DNA from: Aromatoleum toluclasticum ATCC 700605
GTDB taxonomy: Bacteria; Pseudomonadota; Gammaproteobacteria; Burkholderiales; Rhodocyclaceae
DNA: 64,000 nucleotides
Assembly (NCBI RefSeq): GCF_000378245.1
Contig: NZ_KB899502.1
Span: 62,001 to 126,000 of the forward strand
Reading direction: 5' to 3'
Position 1 is the stretch's first letter; every line of letters starts with the position of its first letter. This document shows positions 50,133-58,742 of the stretch, piece by piece. The notes beneath the pieces were generated by a model. The model saw nothing but the letters and a program-made list of their open reading frames with translations, had not been told where the DNA came from and made no database searches. Made by a program: the position numbers and the translations under genes.

Positions 50133-51116
50133 TCAGGAAGCTTTCTTCGGCACGGCGGACGCTGTCGGCGCCCAGTTCTGCAGACCGCCGTCGCTCGCGA
50201 GCAGCCATTTCCCGTCGGGGAAGGCGATGAGATCGGTGAGCGTCTCGCGGCCGCCCTTGCGCGCGACGTTGAAGCTGGCCCCGCCATCCGTGCTCGCGAG
50301 CACGATGCCGCCCTGGCCTGCAAGGAGCAGCCTGCCGTCGCGGTCGATGGCGTGGCTGTAGGTGGAAATCGGCGCCGGCATCCGCGAGGGAGACCAGTTC
50401 GCGCCGCCGTCGACACTGTGGAAGACGTTGCCGCGCATGCCGTAGGCGACCCAGTGGCCGTCGCCGAGATGCACGGCGCCATACAGGGACCCCTTGTAGA
50501 ACGCCGGCACCTTGGCCCATTCGCGGCCGCCATCGGTCGAGCGCTGCAAGGTTCCGGCCTCGCCGACGATCAGCCACGTCTTCTTGTCCTTCGAGGCAGC
50601 GATGTTATTGAGGTGCCAGTCTTCCTGCTCCCCGATCGCGAATTCCTCCCAGGTCCTGGCATCGTCGCCCGAGCGCAACGTGCGGCCGAAGGCGCCGACG
50701 GCAATCCAGTCGCCCGAAGGCAGGCGCGCGGCGGACATCAGCGGTTCGCCGTTCGTTTCCGTAAAGGCCACTTCGGTCCAGTTCAGACCACCGTCGCTCG
50801 TACGGAGGATCCAGCCTTCGTGCCCGAGCGCGATGCCTGTCTTGTCGTCCGCGAACACGAGACGGGTGATTGCGGCCTGCCGGTTGTGCGACAGGTTCGC
50901 CCGCTGCCACGTCGCGCCCTCATCGGTGGATACCAGGATGTTCCCGAGTTCCCCGGCCGTGACGAGGCCGGCTGCGGTGCGCGCGATGCTGGTGAGCTGC
51001 ATCCGGTCGACCGGAATGTGGGTGGCGGCAAGCGGGTGCACACTGCGCGGCGAAAACGCGTAGACCCCGGCGAGCGCCACGGTCAATGCTATCGCCACGC
51101 CGACGAGGGTTCGCAT
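50133..51116 (-). CDS. YCF48-type beta-propeller-like exported protein
   Basis: 327 residues. N-terminal membrane anchor or signal (TLVGVAIALTVALAGVYAF). About six repeats of the BNR/YCF48 type, each with a T/S-x-D-x-G-x-x-W box: STDEGATWQRA, TSDGGLNWTEV, SGDDARTWEEF, STDGGREWAKV, SVDGGANWSPS and STDGGASFNVA. Photosynthesis-assembly homologues share the fold only. In degraders of hydrophobic compounds a YCF48 gene regularly accompanies DUF1302, DUF1329 and RND genes, all present here, suggesting a part in an envelope transport complex. Divergent from hsaA with one palindrome facing each gene. Confidence 0.88.
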   Translation of the reverse strand: MRTLVGVAIALTVALAGVYAFSPRSVHPLAATHIPVDRMQLTSIARTAAGLVTAGELGNILVSTDEGATWQRANLSHNRQAAITRLVFADDKTGIALGHEGWILRTSDGGLNWTEVAFTETNGEPLMSAARLPSGDWIAVGAFGRTLRSGDDARTWEEFAIGEQEDWHLNNIAASKDKKTWLIVGEAGTLQRSTDGGREWAKVPAFYKGSLYGAVHLGDGHWVAYGMRGNVFHSVDGGANWSPSRMPAPISTYSHAIDRDGRLLLAGQGGIVLASTDGGASFNVARKGGRETLTDLIAFPDGKWLLASDGGLQNWAPTASAVPKKAS

Positions 51117-51195
51117 GGACTGTCTCCTTTATGAACGGTCTGCCGCGTGAGGCTTCGGCAGTGTGCGGTAATTATTAACGGCGTGGGGGGTGGGG

Positions 51196-51213
51196 CATCG
51201 TCCAAACGGGTTA
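51196..51213 (-). promoter_or_regulatory. GTCC-N4-GGAC palindrome, site 11
   Basis: Minus strand reads TAACCCGTTTGGACGATG, with 15 of 18 bases as in site 4. Centre about 88 nt upstream of the YCF48 start. Confidence 0.6.
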
Positions 51214-51268
51214 CTGCCTTCCCGCGCCCTCGGCTCCATTCGATCGAATTGCGCGCGGCTCCTGGCGT

Positions 51269-51286
51269 TAGTCCGTTCAGACGATG
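51269..51286 (+). promoter_or_regulatory. GTCC-N4-GGAC palindrome, site 12
   Basis: TAGTCCGTTCAGACGATG, two mismatches from site 4, pointing to hsaA (centre about 108 nt before 51385). Sites 11 and 12 lie back to back in the divergent region. Confidence 0.65.
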
Positions 51287-51384
51287 AGTTGCAGGTGCCC
51301 GTATGAAAACCTTGCATCAACGGGGTATTTGACCCAGTGCAATGTTTGCAGGCCGGCGGGCACGATTTCGAGGAGGCGCAGAGA

Positions 51385-52608
51385 ATGGGTATTCTGACGG
51401 AAGATCAGGTGGCGGGCGTGCTCGCCGAGGATTACATGACGCCCGAGGCGGTCGATCTGCTGCAGCGTGCGCGCGAACTCGCGCCGCGTCTCGCGGCGCG
51501 GGCGGCCGATGCCGAGCGCGAGGGCATGGTGCCCGCGGAGTCGGTGCGCGAGATCGCCGCCGCGGGCCTCTTCCGCGTGCTGCAGCCGCGGCGCTGGGGC
51601 GGGTACGAACTGGATCCGCGCGTGTTCTACCGCATCCAGATGGCGCTCGCCCAAGGTTGCATGTCGACGGCCTGGATCTATGGCGTGATCGGCGTGCATA
51701 ACTGGCAGCTGCCGCTGTTCCCCGAACAGGCCCAGCAGGATGTGTGGGCCAAGGATTCCGGCACCCTGATTGCTTCGACCTACATGCCGGTGGGCAAGGC
51801 CGAGAAGGTCGACGGGGGATATCGCTTCTCGGGGCGCTGGAGCTTCTCGAGCGGCGTCGATCACTGCGAATGGATCTTCCTCGGCGGCCTGCTGCCGAAA
51901 CGCGACGGCTCGGAGGGGCTGGAGCACACGACCTTCCTGCTGCCGAAATCGGATTTCCGCATCGAGCGCAACTGGGACGTGTTGGGCCTGCGCGCGACCG
52001 GCAGCCACGACATCGTCGTCGAGAACGCCTTCGTGCCCGAGCACCGCACGCAGCGCACCAACGATCATTCCGATGCCGGCTGCCCCGGGCGGGAGCTCAA
52101 TTCCGGCTGGTTGTACCGCATCCCCTTCACGCAGGTGTTCCAGCGCGCGGTGTCGTCCTCGTGCATTGGCGCCCTCGACGGCGCGATCGCAAGCTTCCGT
52201 GAGCGTGCGGCGGCGCACGTGGGCAAGCATGGCGCGAAGACGGCCGACGACCCGAACGCGCAGACGGCCGTGTCGGAAGCGATGATGACCGCCGACCAGC
52301 TCAAGCTCGTGCTGTTCCGCAACTACGCGCGCATCGTGCAGTGTGCACGCACGGGGGAACGGATGCCGGTGGAGGAGCGCCTCATGCAGCGGGCCCAGGC
52401 TTCGCAGGTGCCGAAGGTCTGCGCCCGCATGGCCGACGAACTCCTGCGCGCCTCTGCGGCCTCGGGCACCTTCCGCGGCAACCCCGTCGAGCGCGCCTTC
52501 CGCGACATCCATCAGGCGCGTGCGCACATCGCCAACAACACCGACGCCTATGCGCGCGCGCACGGCGCGGTGATGCTCGGCCTGCCGAATGCCGACCCCT
52601 TCGTGTGA
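51385..52608 (+). CDS. hsaA: 3-HSA 4-hydroxylase oxygenase component (HsaA/TesA2-like)
   Basis: 407 residues, RBS GAGGAG. Acyl-CoA-dehydrogenase-fold flavin monooxygenase of the HsaA/HpaB group-D type: FRVLQPRRWGGYELDPRVFY, STAWIYGVIGVHNWQLPLF, RFSGRWSFSSGVDHCEW, WDVLGLRATGSHDIVVENAF and VPEHRTQ each have a close counterpart in M. tuberculosis HsaA. Using reduced flavin from a partner reductase (HsaB, not in the window) it hydroxylates the phenolic secosteroid 3-HSA to the catechol that the extradiol dioxygenase at 28.2 kb cleaves. Leads an operon with the 3beta/17beta-HSD and kshB. Confidence 0.9.
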   Translation: MGILTEDQVAGVLAEDYMTPEAVDLLQRARELAPRLAARAADAEREGMVPAESVREIAAAGLFRVLQPRRWGGYELDPRVFYRIQMALAQGCMSTAWIYGVIGVHNWQLPLFPEQAQQDVWAKDSGTLIASTYMPVGKAEKVDGGYRFSGRWSFSSGVDHCEWIFLGGLLPKRDGSEGLEHTTFLLPKSDFRIERNWDVLGLRATGSHDIVVENAFVPEHRTQRTNDHSDAGCPGRELNSGWLYRIPFTQVFQRAVSSSCIGALDGAIASFRERAAAHVGKHGAKTADDPNAQTAVSEAMMTADQLKLVLFRNYARIVQCARTGERMPVEERLMQRAQASQVPKVCARMADELLRASAASGTFRGNPVERAFRDIHQARAHIANNTDAYARAHGAVMLGLPNADPFV

Positions 52609-52651
52609 TCGCGCGGCCAGCTTATTTACGTCAATAGGACAGGAGAGGGCG

Positions 52652-53410
52652 ATGGGACGTCTGGATCGTAAGGTCGTGCTCGTGACCGGCGGTGCGAGTG
52701 GGGTGGGGCGCGAGGACGTGCTGCTGATGGCGCGCGAAGGTGCGACGGTGGTGCTGACCGACCGCAACGTGGAGGCGGGCGAGGCGCTGGCGAAGGAAGT
52801 CGGCGATCAGGCGATGTTCCTGCATCACGACGTTTCGAGCGAGGCGGACTGGCAGGCCGTGATGGCGGCGATCGACGAGCGCTTCGGATGTCTTGATGCG
52901 GTGGTCAATAACGCCGGCATCCTCGAATCGGCTTCGCTGGAGGAGGCGACGCTGGAACACTGGCAGCGTATCCAGCGAGTGAATGCCGATTCGGCTTTCC
53001 TCGGCTGCAAGTACGGTGTGCTTGCGTTGAAGGAACGGGGCGGCTCCATCGTCAACATGGCTTCCGTGTCGTCGTGGCTGCCCGTCGACGGCTACGCCGC
53101 CTACAGCGCATCGAAGGCTGCCGTGGGCGCCGTGACGCGCGCGGCGGCGCTGCACTGTCGCAAGCGCGGCTACGCGGTGCGGGTGAATTCGGTGCATCCG
53201 GACGGCATCTACACGCCGATGATGCAGGCGAGCGCGCCGGGCGTCGATCCGAAATACATGCTCTTTGATCCGGTCAAGAACCGCGGCGGTCGCGCCTGCA
53301 TGCCCGACGAGATCGCCAACGTCGTGCTGTTCCTCGTTTCGGACGAGTCGCGCTTCGTCAGCGGTGCCGAGATCCGCGTCGATAATGCGATCCTGGGCAT
53401 GGGGCTATGA
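52652..53410 (+). CDS. 3beta/17beta-hydroxysteroid dehydrogenase (SDR)
   Basis: 252 residues, RBS AGGAGAG. Very close to the C. testosteroni 3beta/17beta-HSD as remembered: VTGGASGVG at residues 10-18, HHDVSSEADW, NNAGIL, GGSIVNMASVSSWLPVDGYA, Tyr151-x3-Lys155 in AYSASKAAV, NSVHPDGIYTPMMQAS and the C-terminal DNAILGMGL. The C. testosteroni enzyme has the same Tyr151/Lys155 numbering. Oxidises 3beta and 17beta hydroxyls (testosterone to androstenedione) with NAD. Its stop codon overlaps the kshB start by 4 nt (ATGA). Confidence 0.93.
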   Translation: MGRLDRKVVLVTGGASGVGREDVLLMAREGATVVLTDRNVEAGEALAKEVGDQAMFLHHDVSSEADWQAVMAAIDERFGCLDAVVNNAGILESASLEEATLEHWQRIQRVNADSAFLGCKYGVLALKERGGSIVNMASVSSWLPVDGYAAYSASKAAVGAVTRAAALHCRKRGYAVRVNSVHPDGIYTPMMQASAPGVDPKYMLFDPVKNRGGRACMPDEIANVVLFLVSDESRFVSGAEIRVDNAILGMGL

Positions 53411-54462
53411 ACGCCGCCGCGACGCGCTGGCATGCGCTCAAAGTCGCATCCGTCGTCGCCGAGACGCACGATTCGAAGTCCTTCGAGTTCGACATCCCGG
53501 CGGACTTCGCGGACAGCTTCACGTACCGCCCCGGTCAGTTCCTGACCCTGCGGGTGCCGGTCCTCGGTCGCCATCTGCCGCGCTGCTACTCGATGTCGAG
53601 CGCGCCCACGCTCGATTCGAAGCCGCGCGTCACCGTAAAGCGCGTGGCCCAGGGCCGCGCATCCAACTGGCTGTGCGACCATCTGAAGGCCGGCGACACG
53701 CTCGACGTCATGGCGCCAGCCGGGGTATTCACGCCGCGCGCGCTGCAAACGGACTTCATCCTGTTCGCGGGCGGCAGCGGCATCACGCCCGTGTTCTCCA
53801 TCCTGCGCTCGGCGCTGGCGCACGGGCAGGGACGGATCGCTCTGATCTACGCGAACCGCGATGAGCGGTCGGTAATCTTTCGCGAGGCTCTCAAGGAAGT
53901 CGCCGCCGCGCATCCGTCGCGTCTGCAGGTGATCCACTGGCTGGATTCGGTTCAGGGCGTGCCTTCGGTGGCGCAGCTCGGCGAGCTCGCGCGCCCCTGG
54001 CGGGGCGCGCAGGCTTTCATCTGTGGGCCGTCCGCCTTCATGGACGCGAGCGTCGCCGCACTCGAGTCCATCGGGATGCCGGGCGACGCGGTGCATGTCG
54101 AACGCTTCGTATCGCTGCCCGACGAGGAGGACGTGGCCGCGGTGAGTGCCGCTGCGGCGGCGGTGGCGCCGACGGCGGCGGTCGAGCAGGCCGAGCTCGA
54201 GGTCTCCCTCGATGGGGAACGTCATACCATCGCCTGCGGCGGCAGCGAGACCCTGCTCGAGGCGATGTTGCGCGCCGGGATCAACGCGCCTCACTCCTGC
54301 CAGGCCGGCATGTGTGCGTCCTGCATGTGTCAGGTGGAGGAGGGCAGCGTCCATCTGCGCCACAACGAAGCCCTCGACCAGAAGGATCTGGACCGCGCCT
54401 GGACGCTCTCCTGCCAGGCCGTCCCGACCTCGGGGCGCCTGCGCGTCCGCTTCCCCGGCTGA
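53407..54462 (+). CDS. kshB: 3-Ketosteroid 9alpha-hydroxylase reductase component
   Basis: 351 residues. Ferredoxin-NADP-reductase-type FAD domain (YRPGQFLTLRVP, LPRCYSMSSAP with the RxYS FAD motif), NAD domain (ILFAGGSGITPVFSILRSAL, QAFICGPSAFMD) and a C-terminal plant-type [2Fe-2S] domain (APHSCQAGMCASCMCQVEEG plus the distal Cys in TLSCQAVP). An Ala/Val-rich linker of about 15 residues (near 240) joins the last two. This FAD-NAD-2Fe2S order is that of KshB. Passes electrons from NADH to KshA. Confidence 0.9.
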   Translation: MNAAATRWHALKVASVVAETHDSKSFEFDIPADFADSFTYRPGQFLTLRVPVLGRHLPRCYSMSSAPTLDSKPRVTVKRVAQGRASNWLCDHLKAGDTLDVMAPAGVFTPRALQTDFILFAGGSGITPVFSILRSALAHGQGRIALIYANRDERSVIFREALKEVAAAHPSRLQVIHWLDSVQGVPSVAQLGELARPWRGAQAFICGPSAFMDASVAALESIGMPGDAVHVERFVSLPDEEDVAAVSAAAAAVAPTAAVEQAELEVSLDGERHTIACGGSETLLEAMLRAGINAPHSCQAGMCASCMCQVEEGSVHLRHNEALDQKDLDRAWTLSCQAVPTSGRLRVRFPG

Positions 54463-54507
54463 TCCGGCCCGCGCAGCGCGCGGCCGCTCCCGCACCTTCG
54501 TTCCGAT

Positions 54508-54525
54508 TAGTCCTGTTGGGGGATG
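54508..54525 (+). promoter_or_regulatory. GTCC-N4-GGAC palindrome, site 13
   Basis: TAGTCCTGTTGGGGGATG, with a full left half and a weaker right half. Centre about 106 nt upstream of etfB (GTG 54623). Confidence 0.55.
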
Positions 54526-54622
54526 TCTCCCTCTGCCGCGCCCGCGATGATTGGCTCAGGGGCTGGCCCGCCCTTGGCTGTCGGCCGGCGCAAACAAGTC
54601 ACGTTCCGAGTGGGAGAAGCAA

Positions 54623-55372
54623 GTGAAGATTCTGGTCCCCGTGAAGCGGGTGGTCGATTACAACGTCAAGGTGCGGGTCAAGTCGGACCGCAGCGGGGTG
54701 GAACTCTCCGGCGTCAAGATGGCGATCAACCCCTTCGATGAGATCTCCGTCGAAGAGGCGGTCCGCCTCAAGGAGGCCGGCATTGCGACCGAGGTGATCG
54801 CGGTGAGCTGCGGCGGCGCCGCGAGCCAGGAAACGCTGCGCACGGCACTTGCGATGGGCGCGGACCGGGCGATCCTGGTGGAGAGCGATGCCGAACTGCA
54901 ACCGCTCGCCGTCGGCAAGCTGCTGAAGGCCGTGGCGGAACGCGAACAGCCGCAGCTGGTGATCTGCGGCAAGCAGGCCATCGACGACGACGCCAACCAG
55001 ACGGGACAGATCCTGGCGGCGCTGATGGGCTGGGCCCAGGCGACCTTCGCTTCGAAGGTCGTCGTCGAGGGCGAGACCCTGCGCGTGACGCGCGAAGTCG
55101 ACGGCGGCCTCGAGACGATCGAGGTGAAGCTGCCGGCGGTGGTGACGTCGGACCTGCGGCTCAACGAACCGCGCTACGCGACGCTCCCCAACATCATGAA
55201 GGCGAAGAAGAAGCCGCTGGATGTCATTCCGGCGGCCGATCTGGGCGTCGATGTCGCCCCGCGCCTGCGGCACACGCAGTATTCCGAGCCGCCCACGCGG
55301 AAGGCTGGGATCAAGGTCGCCGACGTCGCCGACCTGATCGCAAAGCTCAAGAACGATGCCAAAGTGATTTGA
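54623..55372 (+). CDS. etfB: Electron-transfer flavoprotein beta subunit
   Basis: 249 residues from GTG 54623, with GGGAGAAG 6 nt upstream; this gives the standard ETF-beta N-terminus [54 protein letters not shown] (AMP/flavin contact) and the recognition loop [20 protein letters not shown] are canonical. Accepts electrons from the acyl-CoA dehydrogenases at 33.7-35.9 kb and others. Cotranscribed with etfA 13 nt downstream. Confidence 0.95.
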   Translation: MKILVPVKRVVDYNVKVRVKSDRSGVELSGVKMAINPFDEISVEEAVRLKEAGIATEVIAVSCGGAASQETLRTALAMGADRAILVESDAELQPLAVGKLLKAVAEREQPQLVICGKQAIDDDANQTGQILAALMGWAQATFASKVVVEGETLRVTREVDGGLETIEVKLPAVVTSDLRLNEPRYATLPNIMKAKKKPLDVIPAADLGVDVAPRLRHTQYSEPPTRKAGIKVADVADLIAKLKNDAKVI

Positions 55373-55385
55373 GGAGTTCCGGGAA

Positions 55386-56333
55386 ATGAAGGTTCTGGTC
55401 ATTGCCGAACATGACAATACGAAAATTGCCGGCGCGACACTCAATGTCGTCGGCGCCGCACAGCAATTCGGAGCGGAGGTGCAGGTGCTGGTCGCAGGCT
55501 TCGACAGCGCTGCGGCCGCGACCGAAGCTGCGGCGCTGGCCGGCGTCGCCCAGGTCGTCAGCGTGGATGCGCCGCATTACCGCGACCAGCCGGTCGAGAA
55601 CGTGGCGGTGCTCGTGGCGCGACTCGTGCGCACCGAGGGCTTCACGGCGGTACTTGCCGGCGGCACGAGCTTCGGCAAGAATCTCGCGCCGCGCATCGCC
55701 GCTTTGCTCGACGTGGCGCCGGTTTCCGATGTCGTGTCGATCGCGGGCGTTGGACGGTACGTGCGTCCGATCTATGCTGGTAACGTGATGGTGTCGGTGG
55801 AGTCGGACGAGCCGGTGCAGGTGCTCACCGTGCGCACGACGGCATTTGCCGCCGTTGAAGCCGGCGGGGCCGCGCCGGTGCGGGATGCGGCGGCAGGCGA
55901 GGATCTGGCGGTGTCGCGTCTCCTCGGACGCGAGATCAGCAAGTCCGAGCGGCCGGAGCTGGCCGCGGCGCGCATCGTCGTGTCGGGCGGGCGCGGTCTG
56001 GGCAGCGGCGACAAGTACCGCGAAGTGCTGGAGCCCCTGGCAGACCGCCTCGGCGCCGCGCTCGGGGCATCGCGTGCCGCGGTGGATGCAGGTTATGTCC
56101 CGAATGACTACCAGGTCGGGCAGACTGGCAAGATCGTGGCGCCCGATCTGTATGTCGCCGTGGGTATTTCCGGTGCGATCCAGCATCTTGCCGGGATGAA
56201 GGACTCGAAGGTCATCGTCGCGATCAACAAGGATCCGGACGCGCCGATCTTCCAGGTGGCCGACTTCGGATTGGTCGGCGACCTGTTCGAGACGATTCCG
56301 CAACTGGTTGAAGGACTGGGCGTGAATCAGTAG
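55386..56333 (+). CDS. etfA: Electron-transfer flavoprotein alpha subunit
   Basis: 315 residues. Typical ETF-alpha: [20 protein letters not shown] at the start, then the FAD domain with [54 protein letters not shown] and [20 protein letters not shown]. The partner of EtfB, binding FAD; delivers electrons to ETF-QO (58743-60392). RBS GAGGAG. A LuxR-type regulator gene follows. Confidence 0.95.
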   Translation: MKVLVIAEHDNTKIAGATLNVVGAAQQFGAEVQVLVAGFDSAAAATEAAALAGVAQVVSVDAPHYRDQPVENVAVLVARLVRTEGFTAVLAGGTSFGKNLAPRIAALLDVAPVSDVVSIAGVGRYVRPIYAGNVMVSVESDEPVQVLTVRTTAFAAVEAGGAAPVRDAAAGEDLAVSRLLGREISKSERPELAAARIVVSGGRGLGSGDKYREVLEPLADRLGAALGASRAAVDAGYVPNDYQVGQTGKIVAPDLYVAVGISGAIQHLAGMKDSKVIVAINKDPDAPIFQVADFGLVGDLFETIPQLVEGLGVNQ

Positions 56334-56432
56334 TTGATGCGATCGCGGCCGGGCACGCAGGTGTCCCGGCAGTTGCGGCAACGATGTGAGATGGCCGGGA
56401 CGTGGAGGGAACCCCGACGGAGGGAACCCCCG

Positions 56433-57632
56433 ATGGACGAAAATCCCGGTGAAGGAGAGATCGTGGAAGCAACCAGGGGGCCCTCGGCCCTGATGCAATC
56501 GAATTTCGATCTGGCCGAATATGACCGGATCGTCAGTGTCTTGTACGACGCGGCGCTCGACACGAAGTCGTGGGCGCCGGCGCTGGAGTATCTGCAGCAC
56601 GTCTTCGCGGCGAACTACGTGACGCTCATCCTGCGAACGCCGGAACAGGCGGACACGGGGTTGATGATCGCGGTCGGCGACGTGGAGGGGGGCGGCCGTG
56701 TCACGTACATGAGCTATCCCCAGACCACTACCCCGTTCGTCAATCAGCCCGCCGACAAGGTTTTCACGGTCGAAGACCTGATGACCGAGAGCGAGTGGAA
56801 GCGTTCTTCCTACTATCAGCACTGGTGCGCGAGCCACGGCGTCTTCCACGTCATGGGCGTCGACATTGCCACCCCGGGTGCGGGTAAGCTGCGGTTCAGA
56901 ATTACCCGGCCCGAGAACTCACCGAAGTTCTCCGCCGAGGATCGCGCCCGCTGCGAGGCCCTGTTGCCGCACCTGCGGCGCGCCCTGCAGATCCACAACC
57001 AGCTCGACCGCAGCGAGTCGCTGGGCGCGATGTACGCGCAGGCGATCAGCCGTCTTTCGGTCGCGACCATCGTGCTCGACGAGAGCGGCAAGGTGCTCGA
57101 CCAGAACCTGATTGCGAAGGAGATCCTCGCGACCGGCGACGGGCTCAAGGTCGTCGGAGGGCGGCTCGAAGCGTCATATCCGAGCGACAATCGTGAGCTG
57201 CAGCGTTTGGTACGCAACGCCTTCGCGCGTTATGGCACGGGCAATGTCGCGGTCGCCGAGGCGATGTCGGTAGCACGGCCTTCGGGACTGGTGAGCCTGG
57301 GTGTCGTGGTGGAGGTTGTGCCGTCGAGCGAGTGGGCCGAAGGCAAGGGTCAGCCGGCGGCCGTCGTCTATATCCGTGACGCGGCCGGCAAGTCGCTGGC
57401 GAGCAGTACTGTCGCGAAGCAGCTGTTCAACCTCACGCCGGCGGAAACCGCACTCGCGCTCGAACTCACCAACGGCCTGTCGCTCGAGGAGGCCGCGGAG
57501 GCCCTCGGCATCCGTCGCAACACCGCACGCGCCCACCTGCGCTCGATCTTTTCGAAGACGGGCGTGCGGCGGCAGACGGAGCTCGTGCGCATCATGCTCA
57601 ACAGCGTCGCGGCGCTCAGCAAGAACGGCTGA
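56433..57632 (+). CDS. LuxR-family regulator with N-terminal sensor region
   Basis: 399 residues from ATG 56433 (GGAGGG at 8 nt); GTG 56463 (AAGGAGAG at 4 nt) is an alternative start. Residues about 1-200 contain an unassigned sensory domain (LYDAALDTKSWAPALEYLQH); about 200-320 a PAS/GAF-like region (ATIVLDESGKVLDQNLIAKE); the C-terminal 65 residues are a LuxR/GerE helix-turn-helix (LTPAETALALELTNGLSLEE, LGIRRNTARAHLRSIFSKTG). This build is widespread in proteobacterial catabolic clusters; TeiR of C. testosteroni is a LuxR-type steroid-responsive activator. Encoded among steroid genes, it is the best candidate to bind the GTCC-N4-GGAC palindromes. No membrane segment seen. Confidence 0.85.
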   Translation: MDENPGEGEIVEATRGPSALMQSNFDLAEYDRIVSVLYDAALDTKSWAPALEYLQHVFAANYVTLILRTPEQADTGLMIAVGDVEGGGRVTYMSYPQTTTPFVNQPADKVFTVEDLMTESEWKRSSYYQHWCASHGVFHVMGVDIATPGAGKLRFRITRPENSPKFSAEDRARCEALLPHLRRALQIHNQLDRSESLGAMYAQAISRLSVATIVLDESGKVLDQNLIAKEILATGDGLKVVGGRLEASYPSDNRELQRLVRNAFARYGTGNVAVAEAMSVARPSGLVSLGVVVEVVPSSEWAEGKGQPAAVVYIRDAAGKSLASSTVAKQLFNLTPAETALALELTNGLSLEEAAEALGIRRNTARAHLRSIFSKTGVRRQTELVRIMLNSVAALSKNG

Positions 57633-57795
57633 ATCCTGCGCAGCGCCGCACGTGCGGCGCTGCCCTTCGCGGACGCCGGTCGCCCCACGCTGGGGCCCCG
57701 CGACTCTATCGCTCGTCCGCGCAGGTCGCCTAGCGGAATGCCCACTGCATTCACTGCAGCCACGCGTCCAGCGAGACGCGGAAAATCGCTGGGCA

Positions 57796-57813
57796 TGATC
57801 TATATGGACGATG
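57796..57813 (+). promoter_or_regulatory. GTCC-N4-GGAC palindrome, site 14 (degenerate)
   Basis: TGATCTATATGGACGATG: complete right half, weak left half. Centre about 67 nt upstream of the SDR start at 57871. Confidence 0.5.
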
Positions 57814-57870
57814 CGGCACTGCCGCAAGTGCCGGAAAATCTCTAACAACACAATTGGTTGAGAGGAATCC

Positions 57871-58725
57871 ATGCACAAGGTCGCATTCGTGACGGGGGCG
57901 AGCCGCGGAATCGGACGCGAAACGGCGATCGCCTTCGCCCGCGCCGGTTTCGATGTCGCAATCAGTGCACGCACCATGGAAGAGGGCGAAACGCACGAGC
58001 ACGCCCTGCAAACGGCGGACGGCAGCCCCTTGCCGGGAAGCCTTGCAGAGACTGCTGCCGCCATCCGCCATCTGGGTAGGAGGGCGCTTGCGATCCGCAT
58101 GGATCTGCTGAACGACGCGTCGGTGCAGGCCGCCGGCGAAGCCGTGGTGCGCGAATTCGGCCGTATCGACGTGCTTGTGAACAATGCCGTGTATCAGGGC
58201 AGCGACCTCAACCTTCCGTTCCTCGAACTGGAGCCGGCGACGCTGCAGCGCGTGTTCCAGGGATACGTGATGGCGCCCTTCCTGCTGACGCGTGCCGTGT
58301 TGCCGGCGATGCTGGCGCAGGGCGAGGGCATCGTGATCAACATCACCTCGGGCGCCGGCGAAAGCGATCCTCCCGTTGCTGCGGGACGGGGCGGCTGGGG
58401 CTACGCATACGGCGCGGGCAAGGCCGCGGTATCGCGCCTGTCGGGGATCGTGTCAGTCGAATTGGGCGAACGGGGAATCCGTGCCTTCACGGTCAATCCG
58501 GGCGTCGTGACGACCGACGCGCTGAAAGTCACGATCGGCGAGAAAGGCGTCATCGCGCTGCGCAACGGATCGGCGCCGCCGGAAGTCCCCGCCGCCGTGC
58601 TGCTATGGCTCGCGACCGCGCCCGAGGCGGCGCGATTCCAGAAACGCACGATCAACGCGCAGCCCTTCGCGCTCGAACACGGCATCGTGCCCGACTGGCG
58701 CCCCGCCGGCACGACCGCGTCCTGA
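57871..58725 (+). CDS. Short-chain dehydrogenase, unknown substrate
   Basis: 284 residues, RBS AGAGGA. SDR with VAFVTGASRGIGRETAIAFA, NNAVYQGSDLNLPFLE (NNAG becomes NNAV), the Ser in INITSGAGESDPP and Tyr-x3-Lys in YAYGAGKAAV. Two insertions compared with FabG: EEGETHEHALQTADGSPLP after strand 2 and a glycine-rich loop before the catalytic Tyr. Such extended SDRs occur in steroid and terpene catabolic clusters. Likely oxidises a hydroxyl of a steroid or hydroxyacyl-CoA. Followed after 17 nt by ETF-QO. Confidence 0.8.
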   Translation: MHKVAFVTGASRGIGRETAIAFARAGFDVAISARTMEEGETHEHALQTADGSPLPGSLAETAAAIRHLGRRALAIRMDLLNDASVQAAGEAVVREFGRIDVLVNNAVYQGSDLNLPFLELEPATLQRVFQGYVMAPFLLTRAVLPAMLAQGEGIVINITSGAGESDPPVAAGRGGWGYAYGAGKAAVSRLSGIVSVELGERGIRAFTVNPGVVTTDALKVTIGEKGVIALRNGSAPPEVPAAVLLWLATAPEAARFQKRTINAQPFALEHGIVPDWRPAGTTAS

Positions 58726-58742
58726 GCGGAGTCACGCAAATC

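Noticed and set aside
56405-56435. Tandem GAGGGAACCCC repeat before the LuxR-type gene
   Set aside because: Only two short copies; most likely an incidental duplication around the Shine-Dalgarno site.
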